Below, one piece after another: positions 1 through 10,204 of a DNA stretch of 64,000 nucleotides (its first letter is position 1; the number at the start of each line of letters is the position of its first letter). Position numbers and translations under genes: made by a program. This stretch comes from Emydura subglobosa (taxonomy: Eukaryota; Chordata; Testudines; Chelidae), in NCBI GenBank assembly GCA_007922225.1, contig ML679961.1, positions 9,171,433 to 9,235,432 of the forward strand. The letters run 5' to 3'. The notes below the pieces were generated by a model, which did not search any database, was not told the origin of the DNA, and worked only from the letters and a program-made list of their open reading frames with translations.

Positions 1-594
1 TAGCAGTAAGAGGGTGATTTTTACCTCTGTATACACCATTGGTGAAGCCTATAACTGGTGTCAACGTTTGAAAAAGGAAGTTGAAAAATTGGAGAGGGTG
101 CAGAAAAGAGCCACAAAAATGATTTGAAGTCTGGAGAAAATTTATTAGTGAGTGGCTTAAAGAGCTCAGTCTTTTTGATAAGCTAAAACGGACAGAGTTG
201 ATTTGATTACTTTTGAATAAGTACTTAGTGGAGAGAAAAATATTGAGTGTTAAAAGGCTCAGCCTAGTGGAGAAAGCAGAACAAGAACCAATGGCTAGAA
301 GGCTGAAGCCAGACAAAATTAAATTAGAAATTAAGTACAAATGTTAAACAGTGAGGGTGATTAACCAGTAGAACAATCTACCAAGAGAAGTGGTGGATTT
401 TCTGTATCTTAATGTCTTCAAGACTGGCTGCCTTTTTGGAAAATATGATTAAGCCAAATGCACATTATGCTTTAGTCAGACATGTTGTTATCCCTGTATT
501 GAGCCCAACTGGATGAAATTTAACAGCCTGTAATATCCAGGAAGTCAGACTAGATGATCTGATGATCTCTCCTGGTTTTAAACTCTGTGGATCT
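1..594 (+). mobile_element. CR1 LINE 3'-end fragment
   Basis: The decayed frame shows the CR1 reverse-transcriptase C-terminal signature LERVQKRATKMI near 91-126. It is followed by the usual motifs for the end of ORF2 (a NNLPREVVDF-like stretch near 371-400) and a 3' tail resembling GGATCTATA near 590. Stops and frameshifts are frequent, so this is an old 5'-truncated copy. It begins outside the window and lies in a CGRRF1 intron. Confidence 0.8.
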
Positions 595-661
595 ATATAC
601 ACTGCTACTTCTCCCGGGTCTTTTAGCAGCTTCTGAAACAGAGCACCGTGAGAACCCTAAA

Positions 662-988
662 GGTATGTCTGTACTGCAGTTAGATACCTGCGGCTGGCCC
701 GTGCCAGCTGACCTGAGCTCACAGGCTCCGGCTGCAGGGCTGTTTCATTGCAGTGTAGACTTCTGGGCTTGGGTGCAGCCCAAGCTCCGAGACCCTCCCA
801 TCTTGCAGAGTCCTTGGGCTCAGGTTCCAGCCCAAGCACTCTGCAAGGTGGGAGGGTTCCAGAGCTGAGCCTGCAGCCTGAGCCTGGAAGTCTACACTGC
901 AGTGAAAGAGCCCCGCAGCCAGAGCCCCGTGAGCCTGAGTCCGCTGGCATGGGCCAGCCGCAGCGTCTAACTGCGGTGTAGCCATACC
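662..988. repeat. GC-rich fold-back (palindromic) DNA element, 327 bp
   Basis: The left arm starts GGTATGTCTGTACTGCAG and the right arm ends CTGCGGTGTAGCCATACC. The two arms are reverse complements over almost the whole length with modest divergence, meeting near 825. Open frames on both strands look alike here only because the DNA is palindromic, so they are not genes. This is typical of a non-autonomous DNA transposon (MITE). A target-site duplication is not clear. Confidence 0.8.
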
Positions 989-999
989 CAGAGAGGGTT

Positions 1000-2117
1000 T
1001 GCAAACTATATTAAGGGATACTACCCAGTATACACTTCTGTTCTATTATGTGTTTTTCTTGTGAACTAAAACATAGCTCTGGGGGTTTTGGTAATGCAGC
1101 TGTAGACCAGTTCCCTATTTATTAAGCAGGGACCTATGTGATAATCATTGCTTATTGCAAATGGACACACTGTAATTACATTAATAGAACAGGGGCTGTT
1201 GGCTCTTTAATTCTTGTTATTTAACACCAAATCTGTCATTCTGAATAAATATTAGGGGCTTCCTGATGCTAAAACTAAACAAATGGATCACTATTAGGCT
1301 GTAAAATGTACTGTGATTAAAAAATGAGGCTCTAGCCTTTGGGGATAGTAAATGTGATTAGTATAAATACATATGTTTAATGCATTTAATCTCTGTATGC
1401 TTTATATTTTCACTAGCTGACGAGAGGTATTAAGTGCATATCTGATCCCCAAACTTGTTTCATAACTTCAAACAAAAACATCTTTTTGATTCCTTTTTCT
1501 ATTGAAAGCCTTGGAATTTTGATAATATGGGGCTTTTCTCTCTTCTTTACAACCCATTATGGTTGGTTGGCTGTTTTCTTGGCTTGAAAACAAGACACAA
1601 GCATAAAAACTATTATTGTCAGCCAAGTGACTAAAAATCAGTCTGTGGTTCCATATCTTGTCATTCTCAATGACTTTTATGTCCTGTATTTGCTCCATTT
1701 ACAGGCTGAATGATATTTCTAAATGCCATCTGGAATCTGAAAACCAACCTCTCTGTGTTTGTGGGAAGGGGGGGGATACAAAGGGCAAAGTGAGAGTCGA
1801 GGTGTTCTCCTTTTACATAATCAATAACAGACATTCTGCAATCAGAACTTGGCTGAAAATATTATTGCTGTTGTCCAAGGCAGGATAGAATCCAACCATA
1901 GAAGAGCAGGTTGTATTGGACTTGCAGTATATACACTTCTTTAAGGCCATTGTGACTGGTCTTTACTAAATGCTCAAGGAGTTTCCCTCCTTCAGCCGCT
2001 CTTTGTGTGCCCCTATGTAAGAGCCAATCACAATTGCACTCATGTTCACTCCAGATGAAATCTACTGCTGTGCAGAGATCCAGCATGAGGCACATACAAA
2101 TAATAAACAAGTAATGT
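1000..2117. other. CGRRF1 intron, no recognised feature
   Basis: AT-rich intron sequence. The short open frames on both strands show no domain or codon pattern that I can support. Confidence 0.5.
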
Positions 2118-2232
2118 ATTATCATAGCACCTGGGGACCTTAGTCATGGATCAAGATCCCATTGTGCTAGGTGCTGTACAAACACTGAACTAAAAGACAG
2201 CCTGTGTCCTAAAGAGGTTACAATCATCACTT
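2118..2232 (-). repeat. Ancient MIR/CORE-type dispersed repeat fragment
   Basis: It contains the recognisable block TATCATAGCACCTGGGGACC, then CCATTGTGCTAGGTGCTGTA and ACAAACACTGAAC, then a tail like AAAGAGGTTACAATC. The same block recurs in this window (about 13160, 60650), and in opposite orientation near 16640 and 37080, so it is a dispersed repeat. I assign it to the MIR-like class by resemblance only. Confidence 0.55.
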
Positions 2233-2660
2233 AAGTCCGTAGTTCAGGAAGGTACTTAAGCGTTTGCCTACCTTTGACTGCGTGTGATTAAGTGCTTTTT
2301 TGGTTGGGGCCCAAGTGATTAGCTGGGAGCAGTAGTAGGAGACTTTTCACTGTGAATCAGCCACAAAAGAGGTTACATAGGCACAGAGTAGCTATAGACT
2401 CTGACCCTTGAATTGGTCTGTTGGATCGCATGTTCAAAAGCTATGTGGGACAGTAGCTTAAGCAACCCTTAGAAACAAGACAAATAGTTAAACAGGCTAA
2501 GAAGAGACGTAAACTAAATCATATATTTGTTTTACTGTGTCTAATCTCTTAAGAGACTCCATATCATTTGTATGTGACGTGCATGTCACTGTATGTATAT
2601 AAACCAACAAGCCATACACGTGGAAGGAGGTAGTGCTAAACAAAGCTTTTTTCTTTTTAG

Positions 2661-2768
2661 ATTTCAATGTTGTCCGTAATTCATATTCCTGATGAAAGTT
2701 ACAGACTTTCCTGCAGAATATTATATCAGTATCTACTTCTGGCCCAAGGTCAATTTCATGACCTTAAG
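2661..2768 (+). CDS. CGRRF1: CGRRF1 penultimate coding exon (partial gene)
   Basis: This is a 108-nt exon of 36 whole codons (phase 0 at both ends). It has a good acceptor (pyrimidine tract then TTTTAG at 2655-2660) and a good donor (AAG|GTAAGC at 2768/2769). It reads IS-M-LSVIHIPDESYRL and ends in LLLAQGQFHDLK, which I recognise as the conserved stretch just before the RING exon of CGRRF1 (CGR19). It joins in frame to the exon at 9447, whose first codons read QLFMSA as in other vertebrates. The protein is known as an ER-membrane-associated RING-type E3 ubiquitin ligase, p53-responsive and growth-suppressive. The earlier exons must lie to the left of the window, since I see none in bases 1-2660. 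The intron that follows is 6.7 kb and holds a Gypsy element. Confidence 0.9.
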
Positions 2769-3014
2769 GTAAGCTGTGTTCTGAGTCTTATTTCACTCTG
2801 ACTGCAATATTTATTTAGTTTGTATAGACTACAGGTATTCTACATTGATAACTGGCTTTTTCAGTCTGGTGTTATGTAAGGAACTGGTGATGGCTAAATT
2901 TATCTTGTCACTGAATTAGTTCCAAGCAGACTTACAATGCAACCTACATTTCTGTCTGAAAATATCTGAATTCTCTTACAGAAATCCCTTATTCTTTATA
3001 TATTCTTATGTAGG

Positions 3015-3680
3015 CACCCTGTACTTCAGGGGCCTTGGAACTTGATTGGGAGTTTACAGTTGGGAAGATCCTGGGAGACTACAACTCCCATGATGCCTTG
3101 GGAAAAAGGAGAGAGACTCTTCCCCTTCCAGAGAGACACGAATAGCATGTGCTCCATTTTGGTGCTAGGGTGGAGTGCATCCGAGGCTGGAAGCTGCTGG
3201 CTACTGCCTGCTGCCGGAGTCCCAAAGCTGCTGATAAGAGCTTGCTGGAGCCTGATCGAGCAGGGAGCTTCGGAGGTTGGTGGCATTGCCCAAGCCAGGG
3301 CAGGGACTGAGCCTGGAGCTGCCTGAGGTGGGCCTGCAGTGAAGGTAGTGTGAGTGGGCCCCCCGTTGTTTGGGGCAGGGCGTATAAGGGAAGGGGCACT
3401 GCAGAGAGACTTTCACTGGGCCTGAGAAGAGGCAGAGAGAGAGTCCTTTCAAGCAGGGCCAGGACTGCAGACATTTGGTTGGGCCAGCTCCAGATCTCCA
3501 GCGTGACAACTGGGCTGAACTGGAACACCAAACCCACAGAGTGCTGTCTTCTGCAGATCTTCAAGCGCGCCCACGCAAGCAAGGGGTTAGGGCTCTGAAC
3601 TCTTGGGGAGTGCGCACTCTGCAGGTGGGGTAAACAGTGGCAGTGTAACTGCAAGTTTAGACAAGTTTCATTTGTTTTCA
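3015..3680. repeat. Unclassified GC-rich block, possible LTR or MITE remnant
   Basis: This block is richer in G and C than its intronic surroundings. It contains the phrase ACTACAACTCCCATGATGCC, which is common in dispersed reptile repeats. Long open frames occur on both strands (for example 3079-3681 on the minus strand), but none shows a protein domain I recognise. I read it as transposon-derived and cannot name the family. Confidence 0.35.
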
Positions 3681-3848
3681 TACTATATTTATTAATTGAT
3701 TTATTCAGCTGCCCTGTGGATTTAACATAATAGTGATGTTTAATTTCAGTCTGTTATGCCATATTTCTTTAATTTGTTAAGTAAATTTAAGTATATTGGA
3801 TGTTTAGTTTGCATAAGTGCAATTGTTAAGTTAGACCTGTCTCAGATT

Positions 3849-3867
3849 ATTATTATTATTATTATCA
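3849..3867. repeat. (TTA)n microsatellite
   Basis: A short run of TTA triplets in the CGRRF1 intron. Confidence 0.85.
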
Positions 3868-4230
3868 GACTCTGTTTAGTCCTGGAAGCTCCCAAGGCCC
3901 GCTATTAAGCGTGTGCAGGGGCCAGCCAGATGGCGGCACCGCCAAGTTTAAATTCCTTTAAAAGAAAAGGGACTGCAGCAGGGGGTGGATAGAGGATTCC
4001 CACCTATTCTACATCACTGCTGGGATACTCAGGATCTCCTTTGTTGTTAACAACCTTAGGCACCCTTGCACACAGGTGAGTGTTGCCAGCTCCCAAATAA
4101 CCCAGAAATAGAAGAGGGTTACACTTATATGTTCAAGGCAACTCCAGACCCTCTTGATTTATCAAAGTGGCTGTAACAGATTGATAGGAATAATAGCTGC
4201 ATATATTACAGAGTATTCAGAATGTGCCTG

Positions 4231-4302
4231 ATCCAGAGCCCATTGAAGTCAATGAGAGTGCTTCTGTTGCCTTCCATGACTTTGAATCAGGCCCAGTGTG
4301 CA
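4231..4302. repeat. Short palindromic MITE with GCCTGATCC-type ends
   Basis: The left end reads GTGCCTGATCCAGAGCCCAT and the right end reads TTGAATCAGGCCCAG, with a centre resembling TTGAAGTCAATGAGAG. It belongs to a family of roughly 70-100 bp fold-back repeats seen repeatedly in this window. Confidence 0.55.
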
Positions 4303-4418
4303 GCATAAAAATCAGTATGGTGAAAGCGGATATTGAAAATAATTTATGATCACTTCTAAAGTCTTTGCTTTTATAGTATAACAGTAAAATACAATATACT
4401 TAATACACAGATAATGTC

Positions 4419-5621
4419 TGTAGCAAGGCGCTGTGGCCTTCCTTGGAGCATAGGGCCCCAGGACGAGCTGCAACCCCACTGCTGGGCAGATCAAGGCCCT
4501 GCAGGCCAAATACTGTGGGAGAAAAGGGGCGGAGCCAGGACAGGAGAGGCAGTATAAAAGGCCAGCCTAGCAACTCAGTCAGGGGGAAGCTGCTGCTGGA
4601 GACAGACGTGTCTTCCCCGAGGCTGTGGTCTGGGCCTGACCCAGGCCCTGCGGCTGTGCAGAGCAACCACCCCACTGACCGGAGCCTCCAAGGCCTGCCC
4701 AGGACGCTGGGCCCGAATGACTGGGAAGAGCTACCCGAGACCACTGAAGAGGAACAATCCCCCGAGGCCAGCTCTGACCTGGAGGAGCTGCCCAATGCCA
4801 GGGACCTACTGGAGCTACCTGAGCCAGGTATACGGAGGACCCGCTGGCACTCGGTGACCTGGAGGAGCTGCCCTACACTGATGACCCCAGGGAATTTCTG
4901 GACCTGCCGCCAGTCGACAGTGAGGGACTCGTGGGGCTCCCGCTCGCCGTCTGCCCCAGCGACCTGGAGGAAGATCCCTGGCTGTAGGTTACCCAGGTAC
5001 AGGGTGGGAGGAAGTAGCCCAGGGATAGCCAAATATAGTTTGGCTGAGGCTGTGGCCGAACCTGTCAGCGGGTTGCGGCTGGAGCCCTGCTGATTCAGCA
5101 GCAAACCACTTTGCCACTGATAGGGCCCTGGGCTGGGACACAGTGGAGTCAGGTGGACCTGCGTCCCCCTTCCCCAACCACCCCGAGAGTGCTTGGTTCC
5201 TCTGAACCCACCTGCCAGAGGATACCAAGTTTACTAGCCACGCCTGCCTGAAGGCCGGGGGCTATAGACTACTTTGCTTGCCCTGCCCTACTGGAAGGCT
5301 GGGGGCTACAGACTGCTTTGGCCTGCCCCGCCCTGTTCGAGGGCTGGGGGCTACAGACTGCTTTGGCTGCTTCACCCTGCCTGAGGGCCAGCGGCACCAG
5401 ACTGCTTAACAGCCGGGGGCTATAGATTCCTTATCAGCCCTGCCCTACGTGAGGGCCAGAGGGCTACAGACTGTGAGGGAAGCACGCCCCACCAGGGGCC
5501 AGGGCTAAAGACTTGTAATCGGCACCGCTTATTCCCCTAAACCAAGGGCTGTGGCCTTCCTTAGAGCCTGGGCCCGAGGAAGGGTCACAACGCCCCGGCT
5601 GGACCGTGCCACCAGCCTACA
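4419..5621 (+). repeat. Gypsy 5' LTR
   Basis: It begins TGTAGCAAGGCGCTGTGGCC and ends ACCAGCCTACA. A GC box (GGGGCGGAGC near 4526) stands about 27 bp before a TATA box (TATAAAA at 4553-4559), so the promoter lies in the first 140 bp. After it comes an acidic-repeat reading frame and then a run of imperfect repeats (about 5230-5500). It pairs with the 3' LTR over its whole length. Confidence 0.9.
5230..5500. repeat. Imperfect tandem repeats in the Gypsy 5' LTR
   Basis: Units of about 50-60 bp recur, built around the phrases GGCTGGGGGCTACAGACTGC, TTTGGCCTGCCC and CCTGAGGGCC, three to five times. A shorter version of the same array is present in the 3' LTR (about 7985-8200). The difference in copy number explains part of the length difference between the two LTRs. 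Confidence 0.7.
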
Positions 5622-5863
5622 TGTGGTGGAGAATGCGGGCAGTCACCACCTGACGAAAGGGGGACTGCCTGCTCGGACAATCCATTTGCCGCGAGACGCT
5701 GGTGACAGGTGGGGCCATGGATTTTGAGGACCAAGGTGAACCCCAGCTGGGCCCCGATCTCTCGGAGACTTAGAGGCGGCAAGCAAAGCACCTACTGTGG
5801 GCATTCACCACGACTTTTACCACAACCTCCGGGAAGACCACCCTGGTATACCACACCATTGAA

Positions 5864-6694
5864 ATGCGCCCTGGCGAGATGGTATGTACCGGCAGAAGAT
5901 CTCCTCCCCACCATCTACAGGCCACAGTGGAGGAAGAGGTCCAGGCCATGTTAAGGCTCGGGGTGATCGAGCCCTCGACCAGCGAGTGGCATAGCCCCAT
6001 CGTACTGGTACCAAAACCGGAAGGGTCGTGCCGGTTTTATAGAGACTTCCAGCGAATCAACTCCATCTCAAAGTATGACACCTACCCCATGCCACGAATC
6101 GATGAGTTGCTGGATCGACTTGGGGAGGCTCAGTACTTCACCTTGCTCAACCTCACAAAGGGGTACTGGCAAATTCCCCTGGATGCCTGGTCCAGGGAAA
6201 AGACCACGTTTGCGACCCTGAGAGGGTTGTACCAATTTGTGAGGATGCCCTTCGGGCTCGACGGGGCCCCCGCAACCTTCCAGCAATTGACGGACCAGCT
6301 CCTCGGACTCCATGTAATCTACACCGCGGCCTACCTTGACGATGTGGTATTGTACATCCGCCACTGGAGTGACCACCTGAATGAGGTAGTGGCTGTCCTG
6401 AGGATGCTGCATGAGGCCGAGCTAACTGTGATCCCCCGAAAGTGTTGTATCGGGTGGCAGGAGACCACATCTGGGGTACACCCTGGGTCGGGGAACCCTA
6501 CGACCCTTGATCGGGAAGGTACAGGCACTCCAGGAATACCCCCAACCTACTGCAAAGAAGCAGGTGAAGCAGTTCCTGGGTTTGGCCGGTTATTATCGGC
6601 GGTTTGTGCCCGACTATTTCACCCTTGCCGCACCGCTAACGGACCTGCTCTGAAAGGACTAGCCGCTCCACGTCCAGTGGACCCCAGTATGTGA
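5864..6694 (+). pseudogene. Gypsy reverse transcriptase remnant
   Basis: This is an open frame with Ty3/Gypsy RT motifs in order: VEEEVQAMLRLGVIEPS, SPIVLVPKPEGSCRF, QYFTLLNLTKGYWQI, FGLDGAPATFQQL and the catalytic YLDDV at 6332-6346. The usual first catalytic Asp of the palm is replaced by Asn in LLNLTKGYWQ. After about codon 200 the frame shifts: the expected FLGLAGYYRRF and PDYF motifs continue in another frame near 6575-6625. The start at 5864 is only the first Met in the frame; homologous coding begins a little upstream. The full-length pol product would also include protease and integrase, which are absent here. It is non-functional as it stands. Confidence 0.85.
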
Positions 6695-6710
6695 CCGAGC
6701 CTTCCACACT

Positions 6711-7079
6711 TTGAAGGACGTGCTGTACCACAAGCCCGTACTTTACAGCCCCGATTTTAACCGCACCTTCCTGGTACAGTCGGATGCCTTGGTCGTAGGA
6801 CTGGTCCTCACCCAAGATCTCAACGGGGAGGAGCACCCCATATTGTACATAAGTCACAAGCTATTTCCCCGGGAGCAGAAGTATGCGACTATTGAAAAGG
6901 AGCCACTAGCCGTAAAGCGGGCACTGGAGGCACTGAGGTATTACCTCCTCAGTCACCCCTTCATCATCATCACCAACCTTGCATCCCTCCACTGGCACCA
7001 GCAGATGAAAGAGACCAACGTCCGGGTGATGCGGTGGTACCTCGCCCTGCAACCCTTTGCATTTACCATCCAGCACTGA
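6711..7079 (+). pseudogene. Gypsy RNase H remnant
   Basis: The frame shows FLVQSDALVVGLVL (first catalytic Asp), YATIEKEPLAVKRAL (catalytic Glu) and YYLLSHPFIIITN. The third acidic residue of the family pattern T-D-H is Asn here (AAC at 6975-6977). A TGA at 7077-7079 replaces an expected sense codon, since the family motif ANADALS continues just after it, near 7094-7114. The domain normally degrades the RNA strand during reverse transcription. It stops about 50 bp before the polypurine tract, with no integrase in between. Confidence 0.8.
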
Positions 7080-7178
7080 TCAGGTAAAGAACATGCCAAT
7101 GCTGATGCCTTGTCCTGCTTAGGGGAAGGGGTGCAGGCCAGTCCCAGAGACCGGGAGCTGGACTTGAGGGGTGGGGGG

Positions 7179-8349
7179 TGTAGCAAGGCACTGTGACTCT
7201 CCGCGGAGCCTTGGCCCAAGGACGAGCTGCAACCCCCCTGCTGGGCAGATCAAGGCCCTGCAGGCCAAATACTGTGGGAGAAAAGGGGCGGAGCCAGGAC
7301 AGAAGAGGCAGTATAAAAGGCCATCCTAGCAGCTCAGTCAGAGGGAAGCTGCTGCTGGAGACAGACGTGTCTTCCCTGAGGCTGCGGTCTGGGCCTGACC
7401 CAGGCCCTGCGGCTGTGCGGAGCAATCGCCCTACCGACCAGAGTCTCCAAGGCCTGCCTGGGCCACCGGGCCCGAGTGACTGGGAAGAGCTACCTGAGAC
7501 CACTGAATGGGACCAAGCCCCTGAGGCCGGCCCTGACCTGGAGGAGCTGCCTGACACCGGGGACCCACTGGAACTACCTGAGCCCAGTATACCGGAGGAC
7601 CCGCTTGGACCCTGTGACCTGGAGGAGCTGCCCTCTGCTGACTACCCCGAGGAGTTTCCAGACCTGCCTCCAATAAACGATGAGGGACTCATGGGGCTCT
7701 TGTTCGCCGTCTGCCCCAGCGACCTGGAGGAAGACCCCTGGCTGCAGGTTACCTGGGTACAGGGTGGGAGGAAGTAGCCCAGGGATAGCTGAACATAGTT
7801 TGGCTGAGGCTATGGCCGAGCCAGTCAGCGTGTTGTGGATGGAGCCCCTCTGATTCAGTGGCAAAGTGGTTAGGGGGACACAGTGGAGTCGGGTGGACCT
7901 GCGTCCCTCTTCTCCCCCTTCCCTAACCATCCCGAGAGTACTTGGCTCCTCTGAACCCGCCTGCCAGAGGATACCAAGTTTACCTGCCCTGCCCTACTTG
8001 AGGGCCGGGGCCTACAGACTGCTCTGGCCTGCCCTGCCCTGCCCTGCTCGAGGGCCGGAGGCTACTGACTTCCTTCGCATGCCTCGCTCTGCCTGAGGGC
8101 CGGGGGCACCAGACTGCTTAACAGCCCCATCTGTTGGAAGGACGGGGCTATAGATTCCTTATCAGCCCTGCCCTACGTGAGGGCCAGAGGGCTACAGACT
8201 GTCAGGAAAGCCCACTCTGCCGGGGGCCAAGGCTAAAGACTTGTTATCGGCACCGCTTATTCCCCTAAACCAAGGCGCTGTGGCCTTCGTTGGAGCCTAG
8301 CCCGAGGAAGGGTCATGACGCCCCGGCTGGACCGTGTCCCCAGCCTACA
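7179..8349 (+). repeat. Gypsy 3' LTR
   Basis: It begins TGTAGCAAGGCACTGTGACT and ends CCCAGCCTACA. The TATA box is at 7312-7318, with the same upstream GC box as the 5' LTR. It keeps an uninterrupted frame (7193-7777) that is broken in the 5' copy. Immediately outside, bases 8364-8410 are an A/T-rich simple repeat. Confidence 0.9.
7193..7777 (+). other. Acidic-repeat reading frame inside the 3' LTR (function unknown)
   Basis: This 194-codon frame lies wholly inside the LTR and starts upstream of the TATA box. No ATG follows the TATA box in frame until near the C-terminus, so how it would be translated is unclear. After a basic proline-rich part it carries tandem acidic motifs: DWEELPETTE, DLEELPDTGDPLELPEP, DLEELPSADYPEEFPDLPP and DLEEDPW. 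The 5' LTR shows the same motifs in the same frame, with one indel near 4830. Two readings are possible: an LTR-embedded gag-like or accessory frame, or a minisatellite-like DNA repeat that happens to be open. I do not recognise a family. Confidence 0.4.
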
Positions 8350-8409
8350 GTCTATTTACCGTATAAATGAAGAATAAATAAATAAATATAAATAGTATAA
8401 ATAAAGAAT

Positions 8410-9446
8410 GGGCCAAATTCATTTCTTGATGGAACTCAGTTGATTTGGAGTTTAAACCATGAATAGATTTGTCCCAATAAATCCATCAGTTTGTGTGGTA
8501 GATATTTGCTGCATATTACCCACCCTAAAAAATCCCCATATGCTTCATGGTAGTGTATTGTCTTACAGCACCAAACATACTATTGGCAATAAAGAAATAA
8601 TAATGGATCTGCATAATCTCTACAATTTTGAATTGTGTGTACAAATTTGTGTGTGCAGATAAACACGCTTAACTGAAAGTTAAGATAACTGCTTTTTAAA
8701 CTAGAATATAAGAGCAGTTTTCTATTCAGATAAGTCAATAGCCAGATATTTTCAAAAAGTTCTGTGTCACCTTGCAACTGAACACTTTAGGAAGATGATG
8801 TAGACCTCAGTGTTACCCATTCTGTTATTGAGGGTCAGGTGTTCCTTTTCCAGTGTCTTGGGATTATATGTTTGACATATGTCGGCAATGCTGTTGTTTT
8901 ACACCCACTGTTTATGTAGGGTCATAAGTGATAGGTAGCCCTTTGCAAACATGCAAAATAAAATAAAATAGATAAAATGAGGCAGAAAAACACAAGAGAT
9001 AACAAAATGTGGTGGATTTGAAGGCGGAGAGAGTATGTGCTTGGTAGAAGAGGTTAGGGACATAAATCCAGGCATAGGAGCAGCACGCTAAAAAGCACAA
9101 AGCCTGGACCAGACCTTCATGCCTTATGAACCTGTATAGCTCCACTGAAATCAAAGAACTACACTGATTTGTGGATGCTGGGGGATCTGGTCTCCTATCT
9201 CTAATTTTCCCCATAGTGTTTATGCACTTCTTTATCCTCCCACTGAAGTCAAGGGAGTTGTGCCCATTCCCTCCAGGGCTGAATTTGGTCTTATATATAT
9301 GTTGAACTTAATGGGAAGCATGTGTGTAGAAAGAAGAAAGACCCCATTCGTTTGTACTTGATCCATTGTCTTTATTTTCTAATGTGATCTACAATGTGCA
9401 AGTACTGAATTCTGCTGAAACTTTGTTGTGTGTGTTTTGTCCATAG
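8410..9446. other. CGRRF1 last intron, 3' part
   Basis: Apart from faint short palindromic repeat remnants (for example 9130-9190 and 9240-9290, with phrases like CCACTGAAGTCAAGGG), I see no gene or well-kept element here. It ends at the acceptor of the terminal CGRRF1 exon. Confidence 0.5.
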
Positions 9447-9794
9447 CAACTCTTCATGTCTGCAAGCAACAGTACCCCGCCCTCGAGCAATGCCTCTGGA
9501 GAGAGCAGCATTGACAAAAACTTGCTGGAAAAGGTTGGACTGGCTGAAGTTGAATCAGAATTATATGAGGAAAACAGTAAAGACTGTGTCGTCTGCCAGA
9601 ATGGAACAGTGAACTGGGTTCTCCTGCCCTGCAGGCATACATGTCTGTGCGATGGGTGTGTGAAGTATTTTCAACAGTGTCCAATGTGTAGGCAGTTTGT
9701 TCAAGAATCTTTTCCACTTTTCAGTAAAAAGGAGCAAGATAAAGATGAACCCAAACACATTTTCCAGGATGTTCCCCACGGAGCAGACTTTTAG
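9447..9794 (+). CDS. CGRRF1: CGRRF1 terminal coding exon with RING finger
   Basis: The acceptor is TTTTGTCCATAG at 9435-9446, and the frame then runs 115 codons to TAG at 9792-9794. The exon carries a serine/asparagine-rich linker and then a C-terminal C3HC4 RING: CVVC, then CRH, HTCLC, DGC and CPMC, with all eight zinc ligands present. A charged tail rich in K, D and E follows. In this family the RING binds E2 enzymes and acts on the cytosolic face of the ER. The tail ends GADF and looks slightly longer than the mammalian tail I remember, so the last few residues may be lineage-specific. An in-frame ATG at 9456 lies inside the exon and is not a gene start. The neighbouring gene downstream on the same strand is SAMD4A, as in other amniotes. 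Confidence 0.95.
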   Translation, partial: QLFMSASNSTPPSSNASGESSIDKNLLEKVGLAEVESELYEENSKDCVVCQNGTVNWVLLPCRHTCLCDGCVKYFQQCPMCRQFVQESFPLFSKKEQDKDEPKHIFQDVPHGADF

Positions 9795-10156
9795 TGGAAA
9801 ACCAAGAAGAATCAAGTTACACTCTCAAATGGGTGATGTAGAACCTTAAATCATTTACTGTCCATGGGAGGATCTGCAGTGTAACCGCATGCTTTTGCTG
9901 TTCATTACTAGACCAATTTAAACAGCCTTTTCATGTCCACACGACATACAACTACTAGAACACTGCATATAGACTGGTAATATGGACAGAAGAAGCGTGC
10001 AGGCTATGTATGAAGAATGAGTTTTTTGATAACTGCTTACTGGATGTTCATAAAGTGTTAGAGACTATTTTGACAAGTAGATTTAGATGAGCTAAACATT
10101 AAAAAGAAAAGAACAAAGGTTTACATACAACTGAAGGTGAAAAGTATGTACTTCTC

Positions 10157-10204
<48 letters not shown>

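Larger units (their letters stand above)
4419..8349 (+). mobile_element. Internally deleted Ty3/Gypsy LTR retrotransposon
   Basis: Two direct terminal repeats (4419-5621 and 7179-8349) begin TGTAG and end CTACA, a perfect 5-bp terminal inversion. They flank only 1557 bp of internal DNA. The internal part starts with a possible primer-binding site (TGGTGGAGAATGCGGGC at 5624) and contains reverse-transcriptase and RNase H remnants. It ends in a purine-rich tract (7166-7178) directly before the 3' LTR. There is no recognisable gag, protease or integrase. The LTRs differ by scattered substitutions and indels, so the insertion is not recent. Flanks share only GTC (4416-4418 and 8350-8352) as a possible target duplication. 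The element lies in the last CGRRF1 intron in the same orientation as the gene. Confidence 0.9.

Noticed and set aside
657..1004. Overlapping open frames of about 80-115 codons on both strands
   Set aside because: They mirror each other because the DNA is a palindrome. No start context, splice signals or domain.
3079..3681. 200-codon minus-strand open frame
   Set aside because: It lies in a GC-rich transposon-like block. No recognisable domain, and several other frames are open over the same bases.
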